This document shows positions 35,157 through 43,790 of a stretch of 64,000 nucleotides of DNA, piece after piece. A program made the translations under genes and the position numbers. Below the pieces are notes generated by a model. It was not told where the DNA came from and searched no databases. It saw only the letters and a program-made list of their open reading frames with translations. The DNA is from Parabacteroides sp. PF5-6 (lineage in GTDB: Bacteria > Bacteroidota > Bacteroidia > Bacteroidales > Tannerellaceae): assembly GCF_029504695.1 (NCBI RefSeq), contig NZ_JAQFIN010000009.1:1-64000 (forward strand), read 5' to 3'. Position 1 is the first letter of the stretch. Every line of letters starts with the position of its first letter.

Positions 35157-38100
35157 TCAATCCACAAACACTTTCCGGGCCAGGCCTTCGGCCCGAATCA
35201 GGTAGATGCCCGTAGCTAACGGGATATTTACGGTGCCGGTCAGTGTTTGTGCGAAACAGGGGATGCCTGCGGCGGTATAGACCGTGACTTTCGTTTCCGC
35301 TGTTGGCGGAGTGATATGCAGATTTCCCGATGAAGTATAGATCTGCCAACCGTCTTTCTCCGGATGGATATTGCCGGTGGGCTGGCTTCGGGTCACGCCT
35401 CCGATCGTTATAACGCAGTCCTCAGTTCCTATGGGTATGATTACCATATAGCGGCCGGGGCTTATTTCTTTTAAATCCATCTCTTTATCGTTCACCCACA
35501 GTCGGATGGCTGAGTCGGTAAAGTCGGCATCGAGGGTGAGGTAAAGTACGAGATGCCCGTCTTCCTCAACGGTATGTATGCCCGGTCCCGGTTCGGTCGT
35601 GACACCTTCCACCTCGGGAATGGTCAGCGTATGATAGACGGGTATGCGCGCGACGTTTTCAAACGCGCCCATAAAGATATTTTTCCCGCTATTACTCAAC
35701 CGTTTATTTCCTTCCAAATCAAAGAGTGAAACGTCTTTGGGATACCATTCGGCCGATCCGCGGAAGGTTCCCGGATAGATATGTTGCGCATAATAGTCGG
35801 CTGTCAGTTCCGGATCGATATCGATCACACCTTCCACACCACCACCTTCCAACAGGCTGTTCGCATAGTCCGAAGAAGAATCTTCATCGTTTACCACATT
35901 GTCGGGTTCCTCTTCCTTGCGGTTGCCCCAGATCATGGTGTTGTAGGATGTCATCTCTGAATTATCGTTATAGATGCCTGCTCCGGATTCCGTTGCCGTA
36001 TTCTCCGCCAGGGTGACATTGGTCAGGAGTGACGAAGCGGTTTGGCTGTACATCCCGCCACCCATTTCGGCATTATTCTTCGCGATCAACCCATTGGTCA
36101 GGCTGAGCGAACCGGACTCGTTAAAGACCGCTCCTCCGGTGACGGCTTCATTCGCTTCGAAACGTACGCGCACCAGTTTCGTATCCGCATAGAGGTTCAA
36201 CAGACCGCCGCCTTGCGACTGCTTCAGTTGATCGTCATCCGCCAAGGAGAACCGGCCGTCGGCCTGTCCGCCGCTAATGGTCAAGCCGTCGAATAGGGGG
36301 CTGATCCGGTCGTCGTCGGCTGTTCCCCAGGCTACGACCACGTGGTAGATATGATCATCTGAACCTGTTTCACCACTCAGGATCGTACGGTTACGTTTCA
36401 GGTCACGCTGATCCGGCGTTTCCGTCATATCATCTCCCCGGAAACCGCCGTAGATCTGTTGATCGTTGGTGATCAGGAAAGTCCGGTCGCGTTCGGTAAG
36501 TAGACTGCCGCCATAGTCCAATTGGAACCCGGAGGTATTCTCCGGCCGGTAGGTGCCTTTGGCGACATAGATCGGATGGGGTTCGTCGAGCGTATTATTA
36601 TAGGTAATGGCATCGGCCAATGAAAGGAAAGCGTTCGTCCAGTCTTTGCCGCTTCCGTCGCCTTTGGCTTGCGCGTTGACGTATAAGGTATTGCCCGCTT
36701 CGATTTGGGGCACAGTCAAGACCGGCAGATTACCCGGTACACCCTCTTTGATTATGTTGAACACCGGGCTGGTACTTGGCAGGGTATAATCCCCGTCGGT
36801 ATTGGGTTGCCAATCATCATCCGTCGGATCGGTCGGTCCGAAAAAGCCGGGGCCATCTCCTTCTTCGCTATTCGGGCCGTAGACAAGGCTGTTGGTAATC
36901 TCCGTCAATGGCACATTGGAACTATTAGGCTCCCCGCCGGCAATGTTTCCCCAGACGATGGAGTTTTCGAGCTCCGACGTACGCCACATCCAAGGAAAGC
37001 CCATAGGAATCGTTTGGTGTGAATAAAACGCCCCGCCGCCATTCTTCTGGATTGCCCGGTTATCGGCGATAACCGAATACTCCTGTTTGCTGGGTGCGAA
37101 ATCTGTTTCCGTAGACGATTCCCAGTTCCCGGCGCGGGTCGTTACCTGGTTCATCGTTGGCACCTCATCGGTATAATAAGCAAAAGAGCTCACCACATTA
37201 TATCCAATGGCTCCGCCGGTATTCGCCTGGTTACCGGTAAGGAAAGAATGGGAGAGATAGACCACGCCGCAGTCGAAGATACCACCGCCGGAGGTGCCTG
37301 CCGTATTACCGGCAATCCGTACCCGTTCGCCCGCGATCAGGTCCTGGTTCCAGATCCCGCCGCCGCATCTTCCCGCCTGGTTACTGAGGATCGCTACATC
37401 ACGCATAGAAAGGGTCAATAACGTGGTGTCGCTCAGCATACGTTTGTTGTAGATCGCTCCGCCGTAGCCTACGGCCTGGTTATCGGTGAAGATCACCTGT
37501 TCGAAATGGGGACCGGCATTGAAGTTATAAAGCCCGGCGCCGTTGCAGTTTTCGAAACCGTTCGAGCTGATCGCCTGACATTCCGTATCATTGGCTCTCC
37601 CGTCGCGGATGGTCAGTCCGTTGAGATAGGGATGCAGTTCGGCTCCTTTCTCCCCATGAATGGATACGACATGGTAGGCATATACCTCTTCCGACAGCTT
37701 CCCGCTCAATACGGTGGAGTTAGCTACCAGGTCGCGTTCGTCGATTGCTTCTTCGCCATCGCCCCGGAAGCCGCCGTAGATCGACATACTTTTCCGGATC
37801 AGGAAGGTATAATTCTGCTCGATGATACCTTGATCCGCTGTTGTTTTCCCGGAATAATGCTCAGGCGTATAGGTGCCGCCCGCGATATAGATCGTATACG
37901 GTTTTTCTTGCGCGTTATTGAAATGGATCACATCGGTTAGCGACGGATGGGCATTCTCCCAACTACTGCCATTGCCCTCAGCACCCTGGCGCACATAGAT
38001 AATACTATCGGCATCGGCAACCACCTCCTGCTCTTCAGCCCCTTCCATTATAAACAACCGCCCGTTGGCAAAGAATACCTTGCTAAAGAGATTCAGGTTG

Positions 38101-39239
38101 TAGTCGCCTTCGGTGGTGGGGGGCCAGGTATCCGGATTTTGTATGATCGGATTAACAAAAGAGGGGTCACGATCGTAGACGGTGCCGGGTTCGGATTCTT
38201 TGATATAGGGAGCTTCACAATCCGCTTTGCAAAAGTAACCGTCCACCGAGCTTCCTTCTACTACACTATGGGCGATAAGGGTGGTGCTGGCGAGGATGTC
38301 GTAGCCGACCGAACTGTTGCCTATACTATGCGAGAGATTCTCATTCGTTATATTTCCCCAGATAATAGAATGAAGGATAGTCGCTTGGGAATTGTTGTTA
38401 TTATAGATCCCTGCTCCTATCTTGGCCTTTGTAAAATTTCCGCCTACGGTGATATTCGAAAACTCTGGTGTCGATGTTTCATTGTAAATGCCCCCACCAG
38501 GACCCGTAGCTGTATTTCCCGAGATTGTCGTATGAGAGATTCTCGGTTGAGCAGACTTCTCTATATATATACCGCCACCCCTCTCATGGCCATAATTACC
38601 CGCCACAGTCGATTGGGTTAAGGTAAAATCAGCATTTAGGGCATAGATCCCACCTCCGTAATCACATTGAATAGTATGATTGCCAATAACAATATGATCA
38701 GACATACTCATCGAGTATTCTTCATTAAAAGTCCCCAGTGCATACCCTTCGGTAATCCATAATCCATCGAGCAGTGGGGTGATAGGCTTCTCTGAGGTGC
38801 CAAGCATTACGACCACATGGCAGGCGTTTGTTTCTTCTTCCTTCAGGTTGCCACTTAATACGGTTCGGTTGGCTTCCAGATTCCTTTCTTCCAGGGTTTC
38901 ATCGGGGTTATTCCCTTCAAAACCGCCATAGATCTGTACATTATTTCGGATCAGGAAAGTGTAGTCACATGGTGCAAGTTCGCGGTCAAAAGAACCCCAA
39001 TAAGTAAATGCCTCATCAATCCCCCGATAACTACTTGGATAATAAGTCCCCCGGGCAATAAAGATCGAATCGTTATCGTCGGTTACTTGCAAAGCCTTAT
39101 CCAATGTGGCAAAAGCCAGTTCCCAGGACGATCCATCTTTGTCGTCCGACCCTTTTTCACCATTCACATAATACCGGCTTTGAGCAAATGCGGTGTGGAA
39201 CACGAATAGCGCTATCCAAAAAATACTTAATCTTCTCAT
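35157..39239 (-). CDS. Giant exported triple beta-helix surface protein with T9SS-like tail
   Basis: The signal peptide is LSIFWIALFVFHTAFAQ. Three successive right-handed beta-helix units start near residues 22, 416 and 850, each opening with the same pattern (e.g. YYVNGEKGSDDKDGSSWELA; YVNAQAKGDGSGKDWTNAF) and containing choice-of-anchor Q-like turns (GGAIYN, GGGIYNE). A short beta-sandwich module and a C-terminal tail (KVTVYTAAGIPCF, ATGIYLIRAEGLARKVFVD) follow. It resembles 24291 in fold but is about twice as long. It is probably a surface binding protein; no lyase active site was identified, although the adjacent uronate pathway makes a polysaccharide role thinkable. Confidence 0.76.
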   Translation of the reverse strand: MRRLSIFWIALFVFHTAFAQSRYYVNGEKGSDDKDGSSWELAFATLDKALQVTDDNDSIFIARGTYYPSSYRGIDEAFTYWGSFDRELAPCDYTFLIRNNVQIYGGFEGNNPDETLEERNLEANRTVLSGNLKEEETNACHVVVMLGTSEKPITPLLDGLWITEGYALGTFNEEYSMSMSDHIVIGNHTIQCDYGGGIYALNADFTLTQSTVAGNYGHERGGGIYIEKSAQPRISHTTISGNTATGPGGGIYNETSTPEFSNITVGGNFTKAKIGAGIYNNNNSQATILHSIIWGNITNENLSHSIGNSSVGYDILASTTLIAHSVVEGSSVDGYFCKADCEAPYIKESEPGTVYDRDPSFVNPIIQNPDTWPPTTEGDYNLNLFSKVFFANGRLFIMEGAEEQEVVADADSIIYVRQGAEGNGSSWENAHPSLTDVIHFNNAQEKPYTIYIAGGTYTPEHYSGKTTADQGIIEQNYTFLIRKSMSIYGGFRGDGEEAIDERDLVANSTVLSGKLSEEVYAYHVVSIHGEKGAELHPYLNGLTIRDGRANDTECQAISSNGFENCNGAGLYNFNAGPHFEQVIFTDNQAVGYGGAIYNKRMLSDTTLLTLSMRDVAILSNQAGRCGGGIWNQDLIAGERVRIAGNTAGTSGGGIFDCGVVYLSHSFLTGNQANTGGAIGYNVVSSFAYYTDEVPTMNQVTTRAGNWESSTETDFAPSKQEYSVIADNRAIQKNGGGAFYSHQTIPMGFPWMWRTSELENSIVWGNIAGGEPNSSNVPLTEITNSLVYGPNSEEGDGPGFFGPTDPTDDDWQPNTDGDYTLPSTSPVFNIIKEGVPGNLPVLTVPQIEAGNTLYVNAQAKGDGSGKDWTNAFLSLADAITYNNTLDEPHPIYVAKGTYRPENTSGFQLDYGGSLLTERDRTFLITNDQQIYGGFRGDDMTETPDQRDLKRNRTILSGETGSDDHIYHVVVAWGTADDDRISPLFDGLTISGGQADGRFSLADDDQLKQSQGGGLLNLYADTKLVRVRFEANEAVTGGAVFNESGSLSLTNGLIAKNNAEMGGGMYSQTASSLLTNVTLAENTATESGAGIYNDNSEMTSYNTMIWGNRKEEEPDNVVNDEDSSSDYANSLLEGGGVEGVIDIDPELTADYYAQHIYPGTFRGSAEWYPKDVSLFDLEGNKRLSNSGKNIFMGAFENVARIPVYHTLTIPEVEGVTTEPGPGIHTVEEDGHLVLYLTLDADFTDSAIRLWVNDKEMDLKEISPGRYMVIIPIGTEDCVITIGGVTRSQPTGNIHPEKDGWQIYTSSGNLHITPPTAETKVTVYTAAGIPCFAQTLTGTVNIPLATGIYLIRAEGLARKVFVD

Positions 39240-39260
39240 TTACATACGGAATTTATAGTG

Positions 39261-39268
39261 CAAAGATA
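39261..39268 (-). promoter_or_regulatory. -7 box of the 35157 gene
   Basis: Minus-strand TATCTTTG 21 nt before the ATG at 39239, with TTTG (39286-39289) 17 bp further upstream. Confidence 0.6.
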
Positions 39269-39489
39269 TACTTTATATTGATTTCCAAAGGCTGCGAGTC
39301 GATATATAAATTTTATGTTTCAAAAAGTTTGAGAAGTGATTCCTTCCCTAAGCGAGGCTTGCCGAGCCATTCCCCTCTCAAGAGGGGAAGCGTTCAGGCT
39401 TCGCCTTCACGCGGCGCAAAGCGGTAAAATACGATTTTCTTTAATGTAATTCCTAAACCATTGAAAATGAGATCTTAATATTCTCTTCA

Positions 39490-39573
39490 GAAACTACCGG
39501 TAGTTTGCACGCAAAGTACTGGTAGTTTGGCAACAAACTATTAGTAGTTTGCGCGCAAAGTACCGGTAGTTTA
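39490..39573 (-). repeat. Four-unit palindrome array, 22-bp period (array C, opposite polarity)
   Basis: 18-bp units start at 39490, 39512, 39534 and 39556 with spacers CACG, GCAA, CGCG. Read on the minus strand, the CTACTAATA-type unit is again second and CGCG follows unit 1, so the array has a fixed polarity and is here inverted relative to the other three. Confidence 0.9.
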
Positions 39574-39677
39574 CCACATAAAAGTTTTTAGTCTGGTCTT
39601 CACCTTTCACCCGGTCGCCAGATCCCTGTATTCATCAGCGTTTCAGGTGAAAGATAAAGGCATACTTGAAAAACGTG

Positions 39678-40094
39678 AGACCTTCCCGGAAAAGGCTGCC
39701 GGCCTTTTTAAAAACCCTGCCGGCCTTTTGGGAAACCCTGCCGGCCTTTTGGGTAAAGGAGCCGCTTTTGTAGTCAAATGACGGATGTTAACAAATGCAA
39801 ACAACAAATAGTGGTAAACCGATCATTCCGCACATAGTTTTTCGTTTTTTTACTACCATCATACAGCCGGGACAGGCAACAATGTTAAACCGATCACTGA
39901 TGGGGTTCTTCAACAGGTATCAGAAAGTTACTTACAGGAATTTCACTGCTTTTTTTATTATCTGAAATAGCTATATGATTGATATACAGATGCGAAAGAA
40001 AATCCTGTATGATGTAAGTAAAAAAACGAAAAACGCTGTTCGGAGGGGATTTTTGGTTTTTTTTGTTCTTTAGGATCTTCAATTAGTTTGAGAT
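39678..40094 (-). repeat. Long inverted repeat, copy 2 (partner at 7082-7487)
   Basis: Reverse-complement copy of the 7-kb block repeat, including the 199-bp unit (39836-40034) with terminal inverted repeats and the GGCCGGC array. The pair encloses the whole surface-protein and glucuronate region. Confidence 0.75.
39690..39765. repeat. GGCCGGC palindrome array, 21-bp period (second copy)
   Basis: GCCGGCC cores start at 39698, 39719 and 39740, and a degenerate one at 39761, exactly 21 bp apart. Confidence 0.75.
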
Positions 40095-40120
40095 GTGAAG
40101 GTTTACGATATCGGTATCTC

Positions 40121-40285
40121 GGCTCCTCTTCTTAGACAAGAAGAGGGGGACCACGGCTTGCCGTGGTGGAGCAGTTTGATCTTCTGACAAATCATAAATA
40201 CCTATCTCATACAAAATTAGGATCAAACTACCCCACCATCGCCTACGGCTCTGGTCCACCCCCTTCTTTTCTAAGAAGGGGAGCC
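40121..40285. repeat. ~165-bp imperfect inverted repeat (cruciform)
   Basis: Arms 40121-40181 and 40221-40285 are imperfect reverse complements (GGCTCCTCTTCTTA...AGTTTGATC against GATCAAACT...TCTAAGAAGGGGAGCC). Each contains smaller palindromes such as CCACGGCTTGCCGTGG. No ORF. It resembles a Bacteroidetes dispersed palindromic element. Confidence 0.7.
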
Positions 40286-40388
40286 AGAAATGTCCATCTG
40301 CTATTATCCTACACCTTCACATTCTCTTCCATTTGAATATTCCACCTGATTTGTGGATAGTACAGATTAGATGCTTTCAGAAGAACTG

Positions 40389-41585
40389 TTAGCTGTTTTT
40401 TTCGATCAAGACAAAAGCGCGATATTGCGTGTCCCGATTGACGGGGCAAAGGGGGAAGTAGCCATGGCGGAGGCGGCCGTCTGCGAATTGGGCGGGATGG
40501 GATTGAAGTAGTTGTTGGTGGCGTTGCCAGGCGTCTTTTTCGTAGGTGATGCGGAAGTGGGCGGTGGCTTGCGGGTGGATCAGTCGTTCGAAGAGGCGGA
40601 TGGCGAGCATGCCCATCGTATAGCGCATATTGATCTCCACGCAGGGATGGATCAGCGAGCGGTCCGCGGCATCGGTGTACAACAGCATATCGACACCCAG
40701 GTAACCGGTATATGCACCGCCGAAGGTTTCTTCAACGACCTGCCGGGTGATCTCTTTGAGGGAATGAAAAGCGGCCGTTCCGCTGTGGCGCGTGATCTCT
40801 TCCTCTAATCTTTCTTCCGATGCCAGCCAATTGCCACCATAGGTTTTCCAGCCTTCGGTGAGAAAGACGGAGAGGCCTTTGTATTCGGCTTTACCTTCGG
40901 GCGTCATATAAAATTCAAGGGCGAAATCTTTCTCTTTCCGCAGGCGCGGTTCGATGCTGACGGTGCCCTGCTTGCGCAATGCGCCCGTGAGCCATTCTTT
41001 TTCTTTGGCGGGCAACGGATGGTCGACGCGCAATAAACCCCGTCCGGAGGAGGAATACGGCATCTTTAATACAAAAGGAACGTCGGGACGGGCCAATAGA
41101 TAGTGTTCCACCTCGGCGACGGAACAAAGGAATACCGGTGTCTTCGGCAGGGGATAGTCGGTTCGCTGCCGCATCATCTCCAGGCATTGGGCTGCCGTTT
41201 GCCGCCCGATCAGTGTGCGGTAGTTCTCTTTCCATTGGGGGATATACAGTGTCCGTTGTTCAACGGCGGCTAAAGTCTGAAAGAAACGGATTGTCTGCGG
41301 CGAAACTCCCCAGGGTGCCGCCTGCAAAGGCGGAAGCGAAAAAGCGGGATCGGCCCATAAAGCGGGTGTGAGCAGCGTCGGCCGCGCGGGAAAGTCGTCG
41401 GGCAGATCCGGAAAGTCAGCGTATGCTCCTTCTTCCACCCACACATAATCGCCCGCTTCCCCGTACCAAAGGGGCAGAAAAGCCAACTCCCGCTGCATGC
41501 GTTGCACATTAGCGGGAGGTGTATAATCAGGCTGCTCCAACAGGAGCGCCGCTTCGTATCCGGGATTGAAATAATGCAGGAGCAT
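40389..41585 (-). CDS. ATP-grasp-like protein of unknown function
   Basis: A 398-aa cytoplasmic protein without signal peptide. Residues ~170-330 look like an ATP-grasp fold: VPFVLKMPYSSSGRGLLRV (nucleotide-binding Lys and glycine-rich loop), GYLGVDMLLY, and PCVEINMRYTMGMLAIRL with the Glu/Asn metal ligands. The N-terminal half (LHYFNPGYEAALLLEQPDYT) is of no family I recognise. It lies 29 nt downstream of the DUF349 gene, so it may be co-transcribed. Ligase chemistry is plausible, but the substrate cannot be inferred. Confidence 0.7.
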   Translation of the reverse strand: MLLHYFNPGYEAALLLEQPDYTPPANVQRMQRELAFLPLWYGEAGDYVWVEEGAYADFPDLPDDFPARPTLLTPALWADPAFSLPPLQAAPWGVSPQTIRFFQTLAAVEQRTLYIPQWKENYRTLIGRQTAAQCLEMMRQRTDYPLPKTPVFLCSVAEVEHYLLARPDVPFVLKMPYSSSGRGLLRVDHPLPAKEKEWLTGALRKQGTVSIEPRLRKEKDFALEFYMTPEGKAEYKGLSVFLTEGWKTYGGNWLASEERLEEEITRHSGTAAFHSLKEITRQVVEETFGGAYTGYLGVDMLLYTDAADRSLIHPCVEINMRYTMGMLAIRLFERLIHPQATAHFRITYEKDAWQRHQQLLQSHPAQFADGRLRHGYFPLCPVNRDTQYRAFVLIEKNS

Positions 41586-41598
41586 TCAACTTTCAACT

Positions 41599-41632
41599 GA
41601 TGAGAATTTGGAGCTTACTCCAAATTCTCATC
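41599..41632 (-). other. Perfect 15-bp stem-loop across the DUF349 stop codon
   Basis: GATGAGAATTTGGAG (41599-41613) and CTCCAAATTCTCATC (41618-41632) are perfectly complementary around CTTA. The stem includes the last codons and stop of the DUF349 gene and ends 14 nt before the next ATG. There is no T tract, so it looks like an mRNA processing, stability or coupling element rather than a classical terminator. Confidence 0.75.
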
Positions 41633-43678
41633 GATCGCTTCTATTTTCTTGATCGTCAAAGCCATTTCGTCTTTCAGCTTTTCGATCTTGCGTTCCATTT
41701 CTTTGACCAGGCCGCCTCCGCCTTTGGAGGAGATGCTCAGGAAGCCGATATTGTTTTCGTATGTCTGAAGCTCGTTTTTCATCCGGTCGTACATACGCAT
41801 CAGCTTTTCGCGCTCGCCGTACAGCTTGTTTTTGCCCCGTTCACCGCTGGACATATCCGACAGGGTATTGCGGAACGACTGCATCCGGCGGTCGGTCTTA
41901 TCCACTTTCAGGCGATCGAACTGTTTGTCGACAGCTTCGTGGTATTCTTTGTAGATCTTATCCTTTTCTTTGAACGGGACAAAGCCGATCCCTGCCCATT
42001 CCGACATGTATTCGCGCAGTTGGTTCAAGGCTTCGTCGGCATCCAGGCTTTCATCCAAGGCATTGATCTTTTCGATCAATTCTTTCTTGGTGGCCAGATT
42101 GGTTTGTTCGACGCTCTTCTGCGAAACGACATTCTTATTCTTTTCTTCAAAGAAAGCATCACAGGCGGAGATGAAACGTTTCCACACCACATCCGAATGT
42201 TTGCGGGCTACCGGACCGATCGTTTTCCACTCTTTCTGCAGGGCGATCATCTTATCCGTCGTTTCTTTCCAGTCCGTACTGTCTTTCAACGCTTCAGCTT
42301 GCTCACACAACTGGCGTTTCTTCTCGAGGTTTTTCTCCATATCCTCTTTGACGCCTTTGTAGAACTCGCTTTTCTTGTTGAAGTAGACGTCGCAGGCGGC
42401 ACGGAAGCGTTCGAAGATCTTCACGTTGTATTTCTTCGGAGCGAAACCGATGGTTTTCCATTTATCCTGCAAGGCGATCACCTCTTTATTCTTCGCTTCC
42501 CAGTCTTTAAAGCTTTTCAACAGGGTGAAGTCGATGGCTTCGATCTCTTCGCAGATCGCTGTTTTCGCTTCGAGGTTTTCCTGTTCTTTCTCTTTCAGGC
42601 CTTCGAAATGCTCCTGATGGCGTTTGTTGATCACCGTCGAGGCGGTCTTGAAACGGGTCCAGAGCGATTCGCGCAGTTCTTTGGAAACCGGGCCTATCTC
42701 GCGCCATTGCTGGTGGAGCTTCTGCAGTTGATGGAATGCGGAGATCACATCCGGTTCGCTTTCCAGTTTCTCTACCGTTTCGCAAAGCGCGGTCTTCAAT
42801 TCCAGGTTCTTCTTGAAGTCGTAATCTCGGAACTGATTGTTTATCTTGATGATATCATAGAATTTCTCGGTGTAGGTCTGGTAGTTGCGCCACAGTTCAC
42901 TGGCGTGTTCCTGCGGGATCTGTTTCACTTCTTTCCAGCGTTGTTGGATCTCTTTAAACTCATTATACAGTTTATTGAAATCGTCCTGGCTCTCGGTCAA
43001 CACTTTGAGTTGATCGATCATCTGCAGCTTCAACGCGTAGTTAGCCGCTTTGATCCGGTCTTCTTCGGCCAGGACAGCGGCACGCTTCTCGCGGTAGGTC
43101 GCCAACAGCTCTTTCAATCTCGCTTCCGCTTCATCTTCGGGAACGACAAACTCTTCCTCTACGCCTCCTTCTTCGATAAAAGCCTTCTTCAGGTCTTCGA
43201 TCTCTATCCGGCGAAGTTTGTAATAGGATTGTTTCAAGGCTTCGATCTCGGGGCGCGACTTTTCGACAGACTCTTCCACTAAGGTTTCCAGTCTTTTCAG
43301 GATTTCCTCTTTGGTCAAATGATCCGTGGAAGGAGCAGGCTCTTCGACAGCCGGTTCCGGTGCAGGCTCTTCGGCAGTGGGTTCTGAGGCAGCTTCTACA
43401 ATAGCCGGTTCTTCGGTAGCCGGTTCCGCTGCAGCCTCTACGGGCTGTTCGGTCTCAACGGCTTCCGGTGCAACAGCTTCCGGAGTTTCCGGAGCTTCCG
43501 TTGCCTGAGGCTCTTCTGCTTTTTCCTCGACAGCTACCGCTTGCGGTGCGTCCTGAGTGTTTTCTTCTACTGTTTTAGTTTCTTCTACTGTACTATTTTC
43601 CGTTACTTCTACCGGAGCCTTAGCATCTTCCAATTTACCGTTTTCTTCCGGCAAATTAGTTTCAAGAGTGTCCTTCAT
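41615..43678 (-). CDS. DUF349-repeat protein
   Basis: About 110 N-terminal residues are low-complexity, rich in Glu, Ala, Pro and Val (PEAVAPEAVETEQPVEAAAE). The rest is alpha-helical and contains several DUF349 repeats marked by W-K motifs (QQRWKEVKQIPQEHASELW, LQKEWKTIGPVARKHSDVVW), ending in a coiled coil. DUF349 proteins are widespread in Bacteroidetes and actinobacteria; their function is unclear. The start at 43678 (MKDTLETNLPEE) matches the usual N-terminus, against an upstream in-frame ATG adding 12 hydrophobic residues. Likely transcribed with the ATP-grasp-like gene. Confidence 0.85.
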   Translation of the reverse strand: MKDTLETNLPEENGKLEDAKAPVEVTENSTVEETKTVEENTQDAPQAVAVEEKAEEPQATEAPETPEAVAPEAVETEQPVEAAAEPATEEPAIVEAASEPTAEEPAPEPAVEEPAPSTDHLTKEEILKRLETLVEESVEKSRPEIEALKQSYYKLRRIEIEDLKKAFIEEGGVEEEFVVPEDEAEARLKELLATYREKRAAVLAEEDRIKAANYALKLQMIDQLKVLTESQDDFNKLYNEFKEIQQRWKEVKQIPQEHASELWRNYQTYTEKFYDIIKINNQFRDYDFKKNLELKTALCETVEKLESEPDVISAFHQLQKLHQQWREIGPVSKELRESLWTRFKTASTVINKRHQEHFEGLKEKEQENLEAKTAICEEIEAIDFTLLKSFKDWEAKNKEVIALQDKWKTIGFAPKKYNVKIFERFRAACDVYFNKKSEFYKGVKEDMEKNLEKKRQLCEQAEALKDSTDWKETTDKMIALQKEWKTIGPVARKHSDVVWKRFISACDAFFEEKNKNVVSQKSVEQTNLATKKELIEKINALDESLDADEALNQLREYMSEWAGIGFVPFKEKDKIYKEYHEAVDKQFDRLKVDKTDRRMQSFRNTLSDMSSGERGKNKLYGEREKLMRMYDRMKNELQTYENNIGFLSISSKGGGGLVKEMERKIEKLKDEMALTIKKIEAIDENLE

Positions 43679-43790
43679 ATTCATCACATTTAGAAAAAGG
43701 AAATAAATTTCCAATATTTAGCACACAAATTAAGGGAATTATTTTTGGATTACAGCATTTAGAGCTAATTATTTACGGAAATCAGCACAA

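Larger units (their letters stand above)
39269..40388. other. Gene-free repeat-rich interval
   Basis: About 1.1 kb without a credible gene. In order: hairpins around CCCCTCTCAAGAGGGG (39373-39388), the 22-bp-period array at 39490-39573, the GGCCGGC array at 39690-39765, the inverted-repeat copy 39678-40094 and a large cruciform at 40121-40285. Confidence 0.7.

Noticed and set aside
41600-43282. 560-codon plus-strand frame opposite the DUF349 gene
   Set aside because: A Phe/Leu/His-rich antisense shadow of a coding region with strong codon bias; the opposite strand encodes a clear DUF349 protein.
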